In this document: one piece after another, positions 1-8,948 of the stretch
How the letters are laid out: every line of letters starts with the position of its first letter
Position numbering within the stretch: position 1 is the first letter of the stretch
Source of the DNA: Pandoraea iniqua
Lineage (GTDB): Bacteria; Pseudomonadota; Gammaproteobacteria; Burkholderiales; Burkholderiaceae
Reading direction: 5' to 3'
Assembly (NCBI RefSeq): GCF_902459685.1
Contig: NZ_CABPSF010000012.1
Span: 44,061 to 108,060, forward strand
Length of the DNA: 64,000 nt
Notes under the pieces: model-generated
Seen by the model: the letters and a program-made list of their open reading frames with translations, nothing else
What the model was told of the DNA's origin: nothing
The model's database searches: none
Translations under genes and position numbers: made by a program

Positions 1-56
1 TGTCAGCGCTGGAGGGGTCATGTCGACCCCAGGCATTATGTTTATTAGGAAAAAAC

Positions 57-260
57 ATGGAAACCGGTATTGTTAAGTGGTTCAACGACGCTAAGGGCTT
101 CGGCTTCATCACCCCGGACGCAGGCGGTGAAGATCTCTTCGCTCACTTCTCGGAAGTGCGTGCAGAAGGTTTCAAGACGCTGCAAGAAAACCAACGCGTT
201 CAGTTCGAAGTGAAGACTGGCCCGAAGGGCAAGCAAGCTGCGAACATCAAGCCGCTGTAA
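57..260 (+). CDS. Cold-shock domain protein (CspA family)
   Basis: A 67-residue single cold-shock domain, the usual size for CspA-type RNA/ssDNA chaperones that melt mRNA structure in the cytoplasm. RNP1 (KGFGFI, residues 13-18) and RNP2 (DLFAHF, 26-31) are both intact, as is the N-terminal KWFN motif. An AGGA ribosome-binding site at 47-50 sits 6 nt before the ATG. The gene is monocistronic and closed by a strong terminator. Its promoter lies outside the window, so cold induction cannot be judged. A GGGGTC/GACCCC stem at 14-30 lies in the visible part of the leader. Family assignment is secure; the particular paralogue is not. Confidence 0.97.
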   Translation: METGIVKWFNDAKGFGFITPDAGGEDLFAHFSEVRAEGFKTLQENQRVQFEVKTGPKGKQAANIKPL

Positions 261-317
261 TAGCACTTGATACGTATTCGTGAGTATCCCCGGTAACGGG
301 GGCGCTCAACGGAAAGA

Positions 318-357
318 ACAGGCTCGATGACGAAAGTCATCGAGCCTGTTTGTTTTT
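318..357 (+). terminator. Rho-independent terminator of the csp gene
   Basis: A perfect 14-bp stem (318-331 with 336-349) is capped by a GAAA tetraloop and followed by a T-rich tail. It starts about 57 nt after the csp stop codon. Confidence 0.93.
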
Positions 358-472
358 CTGGACCGTCGATCGTCACTGAAACGCGCAGGACGTGCACGCG
401 AACGATGCCACCGCAGCGGTTCGACGCTACAATGCCTGATCGTAATGTGTGACGCATTTTTCCGAGGCAATC

Positions 473-1108
473 ATGAGCCTGCAAACGTGGTGGCTGTACG
501 TGGTCACCGTCTTCTTCGTGTCGGCAACGCCGGGCCCGAACATGCTGCTCGTCATGACGCATGGCGCGCGCCACGGATTGCGCCCCGCCGCCGGAACGAT
601 GGCCGGCTGCATGACTGCACTCATCGCCATGATGTCGATTTCGGCCGCCGGTCTCGGCGCCGTGCTCAAGGCGTGGCCGATGGTGTTCGACACGCTGCGC
701 TATGCCGGCGCCGCCTATCTCATCTATCTCGGCTACAAAAGCTGGCGCTCACCGGTCGATACCCGTGACGCTGCCAGTCTGGGTGCCTCCGCCGTCGCGG
801 AAGATTCCAGCTTCAGCAAGCTTTTCAAATCCGGCTTTCTGGTCGCAGCAAGCAACCCGAAGGCGATTCTGTTCGCTGCCGCATTCCTGCCGCAGTTCAT
901 CGACCCGGTCGCGGCCAAGCTGCCGCAGTTCTCGATCTTGCTCGGCACGTTCGCCGTCATCGAGATGAGCTGGTATCTGGTGTACGCCACGGGCGGTCTG
1001 CGCATTGCACCGTATCTGCGCGAAGCGCGCGTGCTCAAGGCCTTCAACCGGATCAGCGGTGGCGTGTTCATGGGGTTTGGCGCGCTGATGGCTGCGGTGC
1101 ATCGCTAA
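473..1108 (+). CDS. LysE/RhtB-family amino-acid exporter
   Basis: A 211-residue inner-membrane protein, the normal length for LysE/RhtB exporters, which expel amino acids or related small molecules. The N terminus carries the family signature with a TPGPN motif in the first hydrophobic segment. About six hydrophobic segments follow, with an SNPK motif near the middle. The chosen ATG at 473 has a GAGG Shine-Dalgarno sequence 5 nt upstream; an in-frame ATG at 449 has none. The gene stands alone, so the substrate (lysine, threonine, homoserine or other) cannot be inferred. Confidence 0.9.
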   Translation: MSLQTWWLYVVTVFFVSATPGPNMLLVMTHGARHGLRPAAGTMAGCMTALIAMMSISAAGLGAVLKAWPMVFDTLRYAGAAYLIYLGYKSWRSPVDTRDAASLGASAVAEDSSFSKLFKSGFLVAASNPKAILFAAAFLPQFIDPVAAKLPQFSILLGTFAVIEMSWYLVYATGGLRIAPYLREARVLKAFNRISGGVFMGFGALMAAVHR

Positions 1109-1382
1109 GCCGGTTCGGCTGCGGAACCGCAGAATGCAGGTGTGGTGAGGGTGCTTTCGGGCACCCAAGTGCGGCGGATGGGTACGGGGAGCAGTATGCC
1201 CACACGCCAATGCACTCAATATTTCCGGGCGATGGCCGTTAATCACGTGATGCCACGTGACGTTCCGTCGAGTGCCGTGGAGTCCGTCTCGCCGCCGTAA
1301 GGCCGAGTCGCCCGGCCCAGTCGCCCAAGGCTTAATTCGTACGGCTTGTGCGGTCGTATCGGGGAAAAATAGAAGATCAGGT

Positions 1383-2150
1383 ATGGAAACGACAGAACCG
1401 CAGCTGACGCCGCCGCCCACCGACGACGAGTCGCAACTGCACGACTCGTATCGCATCAGCAATCCGCTTGAAATCGGGGGCGTCTTGCGTCACCTGGCCA
1501 CGCGTGGCGACTTCATGACGGTGTATTTCGCCAACGGGCAACGCCAGCTCGTCACCCGGCTGCTCAAGGTGGAACCGCAAGCCCGCGGCTTCTACTTCGA
1601 CTGGGGTGGCGTGGAGACGGAAAACCGCGCACTGCTCGCCAACAAGCGCGCGCTGTTCGTCGGGGTGCCCGAAGGCATTCAGGTGCATTTTCCGATCGGC
1701 GACATCGAAGAGCGCGAGTACGAAGGCTACCCGGCGTTCTATGCGTCGTATCCGGAATCGCTCGTGCGCTTGCAGCGCCGCGATTATTTCCGCGTGAAGA
1801 CGCCGATCCTCGATCCGTACCAATGCACGGTCAAGTTCCCGGAAGACGCGCCGCTGCGTCTGAACGTGTTCGATCTGTCGCTCGGTGGTTTGGGGCTGCG
1901 CACGCGCGCTGAAGTGGCCGCAGAGATTCCGAAGGGCTCGATGCTCATGCACGCCGAGGTCGAACTGCGCGACTACGGTACGGTGCAGGTCGATCTCGAG
2001 GTGTGCAACCTGCGCACCGTACCGCTGCCGAAGGACGTGGAATATCACATCGGCTGCCGCTATATCGCGCTCTCGCGCACGGCTGAATCGCGTCTGCAAA
2101 AACTCATCACCCAACTCGAACTGAACCGCAAGGCGTTCGCACGCGCCTGA
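1383..2150 (+). CDS. ycgR: Flagellar brake protein YcgR (c-di-GMP-binding PilZ protein)
   Basis: A 255-residue cytoplasmic protein with an N-terminal YcgR domain (about residues 20-125) and a C-terminal PilZ domain (about 130-245). The c-di-GMP-binding motifs are both visible: RRDYFR at about 132-137 and DLSLGG at 164-169. YcgR proteins bind c-di-GMP and act on the flagellar motor to slow swimming and shift its rotational bias. The frame is open further upstream to 1257, but that stretch is Arg/Ser-rich and unlike the family, so the ATG at 1383 is preferred. No flagellar genes lie nearby, so this is a detached regulon member. Confidence 0.92.
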   Translation: METTEPQLTPPPTDDESQLHDSYRISNPLEIGGVLRHLATRGDFMTVYFANGQRQLVTRLLKVEPQARGFYFDWGGVETENRALLANKRALFVGVPEGIQVHFPIGDIEEREYEGYPAFYASYPESLVRLQRRDYFRVKTPILDPYQCTVKFPEDAPLRLNVFDLSLGGLGLRTRAEVAAEIPKGSMLMHAEVELRDYGTVQVDLEVCNLRTVPLPKDVEYHIGCRYIALSRTAESRLQKLITQLELNRKAFARA

Positions 2151-2176
2151 CGGCGCGTTGTTCGGATCAGTGATTC

Positions 2177-2204
2177 CGACGAGGCCCGGTCAGCGGCCTC
2201 GTCG
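2177..2204. terminator. Stem-loop between convergent ycgR and LuxR-type gene
   Basis: A perfect 10-bp inverted repeat (CGACGAGGCC with GGCCTCGTCG) has an 8-nt loop and is followed on the plus strand by a weak T-rich stretch. Its position just after ycgR and before the convergent gene end suggests a terminator, although the T tract is poor. Confidence 0.6.
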
Positions 2205-2251
2205 TTCAAATTCCCTTTCGCTTTGCACGTGACGCTGGTCGGCGATGTTCG

Positions 2252-3394
2252 CTACACCGGCGCGTGAATCCGCAACGCCGGAATAGCATGCAGCAGCCGC
2301 AACAGGTCGGCTTGCCGGCGGCACCCCGTCTTGTCGAAGACGTGGCGCAACTGCGTTCTCGCCGTGTTGATCGCCACCTTGGCGTCCTGCGCGTACTGCG
2401 TCAATTCCGTCCCCTCTGCCAACGCCAGCGCCAGACGTGCCTCGGCAGGCGACAGCCCAAACAACACCTTCAGCGTGTAAGGGCTCAACGACACGCGCCG
2501 GTCCAGCTCGCCGATGGTGAGCATGGTCATCGGGCGCTGCCACGGCGCAGCGCACGCGTGAGACTCGCGCAACGGCAGCGCGGTCACGACCCAGTGCCGC
2601 TGATTCTCGCCGTGCAGACGATGGCTGCCCGCCACCGGCATCGGTGCCGTGGCCTGCGCGATCAGGCGCCGCAGCGCCCGCTCGTCGTTCGGCAACAAGG
2701 CGCCGAACTTGCCGCTGCGGATCGCGATGTTGCGCGTCTCACCCAGCAACTGGTGCGCTGCCGCGTTCAGATAGTGGGCGTGCGCGGTGTCGTCGGTGAT
2801 GATGACGGCGAGTTCCAACTGATCGAGCACGGCCATGCCCATCGCGGCCTGCGCTTGCAGATGCCGCGTGCCCGCGCGCAGGCGGGCGGCACGCGCGAGA
2901 TGCTGCGTCAGAATTTCGAGTTCGGGGTCGGCGTCTTCAAACGGGACATGATCAGGCGAGCGCAAGATCGCCAGCAACTCGCTGGTGCCGTCGGCGCCTT
3001 CGAGATGCAGGCCGTACGTGTAACGCACGCCGTTGGGAATCAGGAATTCGTTGAATAGTTCGCTGCGTGCGACGTAGCGGTCGCTCAGGTGATGGTGGCA
3101 ACGCATCGCGTGGCCGATGGGCTGGCGCAGCATCAGACTCACGCGTGGATCGGACGGCGCGAGCTTTTCCAGAAATTCGCGGATGACTTCCGGCGAGGTT
3201 TCCAGTGTGTGCGAGTCGCGTGTGGCGCAGTGGCGTGAGCGATCCCAAGTGACCGAGTGGAAACCCATGCCTCCCACCCACCGATTGATGCCGCGCAGTG
3301 CCTCGTCCCAGCGCGCTTCGTCGAGCACCCCGTCGTAGCAGGTGCCGATCAACGCGTCGAGCGTCAACTTCCCCGTGTTCCCCGTGTCGTCCAC
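2252..3394 (-). CDS. LuxR-family transcriptional regulator with a PAS-like sensor
   Basis: A 380-residue protein. The last 65 residues or so form a LuxR/FixJ-type helix-turn-helix (LSPAEARLALALAEG, then a recognition region with NTARTQLRHVF). Residues of about 195-300 resemble a PAS-like sensory segment (LELAVIITDD, NAAAHQLLG). The N-terminal 190 residues are an unassigned sensor region. A GTG start is used, with a good AGGGGAG ribosome-binding site 7 nt upstream. The gene is solitary between convergent ycgR and a co-directional CNNM gene, so the target and ligand are unknown. Confidence 0.85.
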   Translation of the reverse strand: MDDTGNTGKLTLDALIGTCYDGVLDEARWDEALRGINRWVGGMGFHSVTWDRSRHCATRDSHTLETSPEVIREFLEKLAPSDPRVSLMLRQPIGHAMRCHHHLSDRYVARSELFNEFLIPNGVRYTYGLHLEGADGTSELLAILRSPDHVPFEDADPELEILTQHLARAARLRAGTRHLQAQAAMGMAVLDQLELAVIITDDTAHAHYLNAAAHQLLGETRNIAIRSGKFGALLPNDERALRRLIAQATAPMPVAGSHRLHGENQRHWVVTALPLRESHACAAPWQRPMTMLTIGELDRRVSLSPYTLKVLFGLSPAEARLALALAEGTELTQYAQDAKVAINTARTQLRHVFDKTGCRRQADLLRLLHAIPALRIHAPV

Positions 3395-3652
3395 TTCGGG
3401 ACTCCCCTGGCCGCAGCCCCAGCCGTACGGCTACGCTCGTCACGCGTATAACAAGCTTAACGAGCCTGACGTACGCAATACCCCCGCAACGCATGCCTTC
3501 CTCGATCGGGATTTGGCACTTATAGAGCGTAGTCTGTCGGGGGGCGTGGCGGGCATCAATCAGGCATCACCCGCCCGTTGTTGCACCGCCACATTCGGGG
3601 AAATCGGCAGGCCCGGGCCGCGTGTCACGGCTGTCAGGGCTGTCAGGGGCCG

Positions 3653-5002
3653 TCAGGCGGCGTCCGAGGCCTTGTCGCGGGCATCGCCCGCGCTACCGGC
3701 TTCGCGCACCCCATCGGGGTACACACGCACGAGCACGATACGCGGGCCTTGCATCTTCTTGACGACGACCGAGAAGCCATCGAAGTCGATTTTCTGACCT
3801 TCGCGCGGCAGGTAGGCGAGGGTGTCCATGATCAGGCCACCCACCGATTCGGCGTGTTCGCTGGGGATATCCAGCCCCAGCGCGCGCTCGAGTGTCAGGA
3901 TCGGCAGGCTGCCGCGCCCGATAAGCGTGCCGTCTTCCATGCGCGTCCAGTCGTCTTCCGTTTGACGGAATTCGTCGCGAATCTTGCCGACGAGTGCCGA
4001 GAGCAGGTTGTCGAGCGTAAGGAAGCCGATCGGTTTCTGGTCGGGCCATCCGACGATGGCAAAGTGCGGCGCACCCCGGCGAAAACGCTGGAACAGCTCG
4101 CGCGCGGGCATGTCCGGCTTCACGCGCTCGACCGGGCGCGCCATGCTGCCCAAGTCGGCAATCGACTGACCATGATGTTCGGCGAGGAACAAGTCTTTCA
4201 GGTGAATCACGCCGAGCACGGTCTCGCCGTCGTTGTCGAAGAACGGATAGCGGCTGTAGCGGTGACGGTACGCCGTGTCCATGTTCTCGGTGAACGTCGC
4301 GTCGCGTCGGAACGCTGCCACTTCGCTCATCGGACGCATCAGGTCGGACACGGTCAGATCGCTAAAGTCGATGGCGTAGGCCACCACGTTCCAGTCGTCG
4401 CGCGAGAGCTTTTCACTTGCCGCGCCGCCACGCACGATCAGTTTGATTTCGTCGGCAGAGTAGTGCGCTTCGGCACCGTGCGACGGATCGAGACCCATCC
4501 AGCGCAGCAGGCGGTTGGCACTGTGATTCAGCACCCAGATCGCCGGGTACATCATCCAGTAGAAGCCGTAGAGCGGCGCAGCGGTCCAGACCGAGACGGC
4601 TTCCGGCATGCGCAGCGCCATCGACTTCGGCGCGAGTTCGCCCACGACGATGTGCAGATACGAGATCGTGAAGAACGCGATGAAGAACGCCAGCCCGTGA
4701 ATCAGCTCGGGCGAGGTGACGCCAATGGCGGCGAACAACGGCGTGAGGACGCGCGCGAAAGCCGGCTCGCCGATCCAGCCCAAGCCGAGCGAGGCGAGGG
4801 TGATGCCGAGTTGGCACGCAGAGAGGTAGGTGTCGAGTTGGCCGTGAACCTTGGCCAGCACACGCCCGCGCCAACCGCGTTGGCGGGCAATGATGTGAAC
4901 GCGCGTCTGGCGCAGTTTGACGAGGCCGAATTCCGCCGCCACGAAAAAGCCGTTAAGAAACACCAGCAGGATCGCAGCGACGATCAGTAAGAAGTTTTCC
5001 AA
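3653..5002 (-). CDS. CNNM/CorC-type hemolysin-family membrane protein
   Basis: A 449-residue protein with the classic three-part layout: an N-terminal DUF21/CNNM membrane domain (about 1-200, with FFVAAEFGLVKLRQTRV near the start), a tandem CBS pair (about 215-340), and a C-terminal CorC/HlyC domain (about 355-435). Relatives are linked to magnesium/cobalt efflux, and the hemolysin label is historical. It appears to start at TTG (5002), as no in-frame ATG fits the conserved N-terminal hydrophobic segment. A promoter-like TATACT lies about 30 nt upstream. The last 15 residues are Ala/Asp/Ser-rich and variable. Confidence 0.9.
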   Translation of the reverse strand: MENFLLIVAAILLVFLNGFFVAAEFGLVKLRQTRVHIIARQRGWRGRVLAKVHGQLDTYLSACQLGITLASLGLGWIGEPAFARVLTPLFAAIGVTSPELIHGLAFFIAFFTISYLHIVVGELAPKSMALRMPEAVSVWTAAPLYGFYWMMYPAIWVLNHSANRLLRWMGLDPSHGAEAHYSADEIKLIVRGGAASEKLSRDDWNVVAYAIDFSDLTVSDLMRPMSEVAAFRRDATFTENMDTAYRHRYSRYPFFDNDGETVLGVIHLKDLFLAEHHGQSIADLGSMARPVERVKPDMPARELFQRFRRGAPHFAIVGWPDQKPIGFLTLDNLLSALVGKIRDEFRQTEDDWTRMEDGTLIGRGSLPILTLERALGLDIPSEHAESVGGLIMDTLAYLPREGQKIDFDGFSVVVKKMQGPRIVLVRVYPDGVREAGSAGDARDKASDAA

Positions 5003-5031
5003 AATATCCGAGTTAAGACGACAGGCTCGAC

Positions 5032-5058
5032 AGTATAAGTGACATTTGCAATGGACAA
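5032..5058 (-). promoter_or_regulatory. Candidate promoter for the CNNM/CorC-type gene
   Basis: On the minus strand TTGTCC (5053-5058) and TATACT (5032-5037) are separated by 15 bp, which is shorter than ideal. The -10 element is good, and the predicted start site lies about 25 nt before the TTG start codon. Confidence 0.4.
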
Positions 5059-5201
5059 TAAATATCCGCGGAGTTCCCGTGTTTTGCCGGGTGATTCTAG
5101 GTGATTCGCGGGGCTTTCGCAGGGGATGCCAGCAAGTTGCCGTGATCCCGGGCGGGGCCGCGTGTCGGGCGTCAGCGGGGTGACGGCGGGGCGGCGGCGG
5201 G

Positions 5202-6125
5202 CTACGTTTCGGTGCGGGTGCGGTCGATCGCGCGCCAGCCCGGCATGGCGAAGGCTTCGACGAGGAAGTCGATGAGCGCGCGCACTTTGGCGCTCAAGTA
5301 TTTGCGCGTCGGGTAGACGGCGTAAATGCCGGTCTCGCCCTGTGTGTACTCGGGCAGAAACTCGATGAGCCGGCCGTCGCGCAGCGCGTCCTGCACGAGG
5401 AAAGCCGGTTGCAGAATCACCCCCGCGCCCGCTTCAGCCGCCGCGAGGCAGGTGTCGCCGTTGTCGGCGATCAGCCGGGCATGCGTTCGCACGGAAACCG
5501 GTCCGTCGGGGCCGTCGAAGCGCCACTCGCGACGATGTGAAAAGTAGCTGTAGCCGACGGTTTCGTGATGGGCGAGCTCGCTCGGGTGCTGCGGCGTGCC
5601 GTGCTGCGAGAGATAGTCCGGTGACGCGCAGAGCACCATGCGGGTGCCGGCCAACCGGCGATGCACGAGCGACGAGTCAGGCAGCCGCGTGATGCGGATG
5701 GCCAGATCGTAGCCCTCTTCGACGATGTCGATCAGACGGTCGCTGAGCGTGATATCGAGCGAAACCTGCGGGTGTTGGGCCAGAAACGTCGGCCATAGCG
5801 GCGCCAGATGGAGCACGCCGAAGGTGTGTGGCGCGTTGATGCGCAGCGGCCCGGCGGGCTGGCCGTCCTGTTCGCCGGCCATGGCGTCGGCTTCGTCGAG
5901 TTCGGAGAGAATCTGGCGGCAACGCTCCACGTAGCGCTGCCCGGGCTCGGTGAGCGACAGGCGGCGCGTCGTGCGTTGCAGCAGCCGCGTGCCCAGCCGC
6001 GCTTCGAGATCGGCGACGTAACGCGAGATGGCCGTCTTCGAGATGCCGAGCGCGGCGGCCGCCTTCACGAAGCTGCCTGACTCGACCACGGCGATGAAAC
6101 ACTCGATCTCGCGCAGTTTATTCAT
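5202..6125 (-). CDS. LysR-family transcriptional regulator
   Basis: A 307-residue LysR-type regulator. The N-terminal winged helix-turn-helix is clear (SFVKAAAALGISKTAISRYV, residues about 18-37), followed by the usual linker helix and an inducer-binding domain to the C terminus. The frame is open upstream to 6443, but the start at 6125 gives a normal N terminus (MNKLREIECF). It lies 62 bp downstream of the DODA-type dioxygenase gene on the same strand, after doxX, so it probably controls that pair. An inverted repeat at 7580-7600, upstream of doxX, is a possible binding site. Confidence 0.92.
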   Translation of the reverse strand: MNKLREIECFIAVVESGSFVKAAAALGISKTAISRYVADLEARLGTRLLQRTTRRLSLTEPGQRYVERCRQILSELDEADAMAGEQDGQPAGPLRINAPHTFGVLHLAPLWPTFLAQHPQVSLDITLSDRLIDIVEEGYDLAIRITRLPDSSLVHRRLAGTRMVLCASPDYLSQHGTPQHPSELAHHETVGYSYFSHRREWRFDGPDGPVSVRTHARLIADNGDTCLAAAEAGAGVILQPAFLVQDALRDGRLIEFLPEYTQGETGIYAVYPTRKYLSAKVRALIDFLVEAFAMPGWRAIDRTRTET

Positions 6126-6187
6126 GCCGGGGCGGGGCTCCTGAAGGTGACGGACCGATCGGTGGGTCGGTCGGCGAACGTTGACCG

Positions 6188-7015
6188 CTATTGTGCCAGT
6201 GCCGTGACCTTTGCGAGTGACGGGGCGGCATTGCCGAACGCGAAGGCGTCCATGCGCAGCGCGCCATAGGTCGCTCCGGTATCGAAATGCGTTTGCTTTG
6301 CCGCATTGTCGGCAGCACCCAGTGCCATGTAGAGCGGCAACAGATGCTCGTCGGTCGGATGGGCGCGCTCGGCATGCGGGGCGCGGGCCCGATAGTCGAA
6401 CAAGGCGTCGAGATCCATGGCGGCGAGATGCTCGGTGAACCACGCGACGAATTCGGCCAAGTACGGGGCTTCTGCACGGTCCTCGGAGGGCGCGCGAAAC
6501 ACTTCGTGCAGGTTATGCGTGAAGCTCCCGGAAGCGACGATCAGCACGCCATCCTGCGCGAGCGGGGCCAACAGCTGGCCGACGCGGTAGTGGTACTCGG
6601 GGCGCATTTGCCGTTGCAGCGACAACTGCGTGACGGGCACGTCGGCATCGGGAAACAGATAGCGCAACGGCACCCACGCGCCATGATCGAGACCCCATTG
6701 ATCGTCGGTCGTGGCGGGCAGTTCGGCGGCGCGCAGCATCTGCACGGTGCGCTCGGCGAGGGCCGGGGCGCCGGCGGCCGGGTATTGCAGGCCGTACAGT
6801 TCGCGCGGGAAGCCCCCGAAATCGTGGATGGTGCGTTGTTGCGCGAGATTCCCGACGCGCGGGGTCGGCGTCGACCAGTGCGGCGAGATCACGAGAATCT
6901 CACGCGGACGCGGGACTGCACGGCCCAGCGCCGTCAACAACGGGCCGGTGCGACCGGGTTCGAGCGCAAGCAGTGGCGAACCGTGGGAGACGAACAGCGT
7001 GGGCAGGGCAGACAT
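6188..7015 (-). CDS. DODA-type extradiol aromatic ring-opening dioxygenase (YgiD-like)
   Basis: A 275-residue member of the class III extradiol / 4,5-DOPA dioxygenase family. These metal-dependent enzymes cleave catechol-type rings. Candidate metal-binding and catalytic histidines are visible in SHGSP (about residue 10), SPHW (about 45), DHGAW (about 110) and SGSFTHNLHE (about 160). GGAGAAA lies 6 nt before the start. The gene is 21 bp downstream of doxX and upstream of a lysR gene, an association often seen for this family. The physiological substrate is not indicated by the context. Confidence 0.92.
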   Translation of the reverse strand: MSALPTLFVSHGSPLLALEPGRTGPLLTALGRAVPRPREILVISPHWSTPTPRVGNLAQQRTIHDFGGFPRELYGLQYPAAGAPALAERTVQMLRAAELPATTDDQWGLDHGAWVPLRYLFPDADVPVTQLSLQRQMRPEYHYRVGQLLAPLAQDGVLIVASGSFTHNLHEVFRAPSEDRAEAPYLAEFVAWFTEHLAAMDLDALFDYRARAPHAERAHPTDEHLLPLYMALGAADNAAKQTHFDTGATYGALRMDAFAFGNAAPSLAKVTALAQ

Positions 7016-7036
7016 GACGATTTCTCCAGCAATGAA

Positions 7037-7450
7037 TTACGCGGTGCGGGTGCGAGCGGCCGAACGAACCGACCAGGCGCCGTCACCCAGCAGTGCCACC
7101 ACGAGCAGCGCGACCAGCCAGAACGCGGGGAATTCCCAGCCACCGCCCTTGTTGGTGAACGCCCAGCCGTTGTGACCGTGCACGCTCACGATGGTGCCGA
7201 GCATCAGCGCGGCGAGGGGCAGGGCAGCCCAGCGGGCATAAAAACCGGTGATCAGCATCAGGCCGCCGACGAGTTCGAGTGCCATCGTGACATACGCCAG
7301 AAAAGGCGGCAGACCCAGCGAGCCGAAGAACCCGACAAACCCGGGGATCGTGAACACGAACACTTTCAGCGACAGGTGGGCGAGGAACAGAATGCCCAGC
7401 GAAACGCGCAGCAACAGCGCGGCATACGGGGCGGTTTTGGTATCGATCAT
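7037..7450 (-). CDS. DoxX-family membrane protein
   Basis: A 137-residue protein with four hydrophobic segments, typical of the DoxX family of small quinone-reductase-like or redox-partner membrane proteins. The early LLRVSLGILFLAHLSLK segment and the central ELVGGLMLITGFYARWAALPL match the family pattern. A GGAG ribosome-binding site precedes the ATG. It is first in a likely doxX-dioxygenase-lysR operon. The role is inferred from family and neighbours only. Confidence 0.9.
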   Translation of the reverse strand: MIDTKTAPYAALLLRVSLGILFLAHLSLKVFVFTIPGFVGFFGSLGLPPFLAYVTMALELVGGLMLITGFYARWAALPLAALMLGTIVSVHGHNGWAFTNKGGGWEFPAFWLVALLVVALLGDGAWSVRSAARTRTA

Positions 7451-7579
7451 GACAGGCTCCAGCGAGGGAATCGGTTGTTGTTCAGTGCAACGTTTGGCTT
7501 GTCAGCACGAAACTGTGCTGACTTAGCCCCGATTCTAGGGAGCGCGATCGTCCAGATAAACGGGCGCGGCCGGGATTGA

Positions 7580-7600
7580 TTGTCCCTGCTGTAGGGATAA
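7580..7600. promoter_or_regulatory. Inverted repeat upstream of doxX, possible regulator site
   Basis: TTGTCCCT and AGGGATAA flank a 5-nt spacer and form an interrupted near-palindrome about 130 bp upstream of the doxX start. Length and symmetry would suit a LysR-type box for the operon's own regulator. This is inference from position only. Confidence 0.35.
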
Positions 7601-7627
7601 TGGCCGGCCGGCCGTGGAAGTTGTGGT

Positions 7628-7654
7628 GAGGCTGCCGGTCAAATCGGCAGCCTC
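7628..7654. terminator. Stem-loop downstream of glcF
   Basis: A perfect 10-bp stem (GAGGCTGCCG with CGGCAGCCTC) with a 7-nt loop, 35 nt beyond the glcF stop codon. There is no T tract on either strand, so it may mark a Rho-dependent end or protect the 3' end of the glc transcript. Confidence 0.45.
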
Positions 7655-7688
7655 AGGGCGATATCAGAGGGATGGGGTCAGACAGCCA

Positions 7689-8942
7689 TCACTGGGCCGG
7701 CGTCATCATCCGGTCGATTAACTCGATCCAGTGCTGCACCGGCGCGTGGTCGCGCGAATGTTCGCCCTTGGCGGTCGCCTGCAAATGGCAGATGCAGCCC
7801 ACGTTGGCCGACACCACCAGCTCCGGGTCGAGGGCGTCGAGCGACTTCCACTTGGCGTCGCGCAGTTGATGCGAGAGCACCGGCTGCGTCACCGAATAGG
7901 TCCCCGCCGAGCCACAGCAAATGTGGCTGTCCTGCGGCAGCATCACGTTCACGCCGACTTGCGCGAGCAGCTTCTCCACCACGCCCTTGAGTTGCTGGCC
8001 GTGCTGCAACGTGCACGGCGGGTGATAGGCGATCTTGCCCGTCTTCCGGTTCGGCATGCGACGTTGTAACGCTTCCACGTTATCGAGCATGACTTCCGAC
8101 AGATCGCGCGCCAACTCGGAGACACGCTGCGCCTTGCCCGCGTATTGCGCGTCGTGGCGCAGCAGGTGGCCGTACTCCTTGATCGTCGCGCCGCAGCCCG
8201 ACGCGTTGATCACGATGGCCTCGGCACCCGCTTCGATCTCTGGCCACCACGCGTCGATGTTGCGACGGGCGTCGTCGAGCCCATCGTCGTGATAGTTCAG
8301 ATGCAGACGAATCGCGCCGCAACAACCGGCCGACGACGGACGGACCATCTCGATGCCGAGCGCGTCGAGGACTCGCGCGGTCGCTTTGTTGACGTTCGGC
8401 AGCATGGCGGGTTGCACGCAGCCTTCGAGCATCAGCATGCGGCGCGCGTGTTTGCCCTGCGGCCAACTGCCCGAGCGCTGACGGTGCGGCACCTTCTCGC
8501 GCAGCGACCGGGGGAGCAGCGTGCGGAATTGCTGACCCAGCCGCAGCGCCGGCGAAAACAGCGCGCGATTGGGCAGCACGTGGGCGAGCGTCCAGCGCAG
8601 GGCGCGCTCACCCGCGGGGCGGCCGACTTTGGCGTCGACGTGGCGGCGGCCGATCTCGGCCAGACGCCCGTATTGCACGCCCGACGGGCAGGTCGATTCG
8701 CAACTGCGGCAGGTGAGGCAGCGGTCCAGATGGCGCTGCGTTTCGCGCGTCACGGGCTGGCCTTCGACCATCTGTTTGATGAGGTAGATACGCCCGCGCG
8801 GGCCATCGAGTTCGTCGCCCAGCAACTGGTAAGTCGGGCACGTGGCCGTGCAAAAGCCGCAATGCACGCATTTGCGAAGAATGGCTTCGGCTTCGTCGCC
8901 ATCCGGTGTGTGGCGGAGGAATTCTGCGAGGTTCGTTTGCAT
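7689..8942 (-). CDS. glcF: Glycolate oxidase iron-sulfur subunit GlcF
   Basis: A 417-residue protein with two 4Fe-4S ferredoxin-type cysteine clusters at the N terminus (CVHCGFCTATCP near residue 25 and CLTCRSCESTCP near 75). Two CCG-type cysteine-rich domains follow (SAGCCGAI, then HICCGSAGTYS). GlcF passes electrons from the flavin subunits of glycolate oxidase towards the respiratory chain. It is the last gene of glcDEF, starting 6 nt after the glcE stop. The length is normal for the family. Confidence 0.96.
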   Translation of the reverse strand: MQTNLAEFLRHTPDGDEAEAILRKCVHCGFCTATCPTYQLLGDELDGPRGRIYLIKQMVEGQPVTRETQRHLDRCLTCRSCESTCPSGVQYGRLAEIGRRHVDAKVGRPAGERALRWTLAHVLPNRALFSPALRLGQQFRTLLPRSLREKVPHRQRSGSWPQGKHARRMLMLEGCVQPAMLPNVNKATARVLDALGIEMVRPSSAGCCGAIRLHLNYHDDGLDDARRNIDAWWPEIEAGAEAIVINASGCGATIKEYGHLLRHDAQYAGKAQRVSELARDLSEVMLDNVEALQRRMPNRKTGKIAYHPPCTLQHGQQLKGVVEKLLAQVGVNVMLPQDSHICCGSAGTYSVTQPVLSHQLRDAKWKSLDALDPELVVSANVGCICHLQATAKGEHSRDHAPVQHWIELIDRMMTPAQ

Positions 8943-8948
8943 CGTCTT

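Noticed and set aside
3578..4990. A 470-codon plus-strand reading frame over the CNNM/CorC gene
   Set aside because: It is antisense to a complete three-domain membrane protein gene and shows no domain of its own.
7602..7613. GGCCGGCCGGCC palindrome upstream of doxX
   Set aside because: Self-complementary GC runs are common in this composition and nothing else supports a function.
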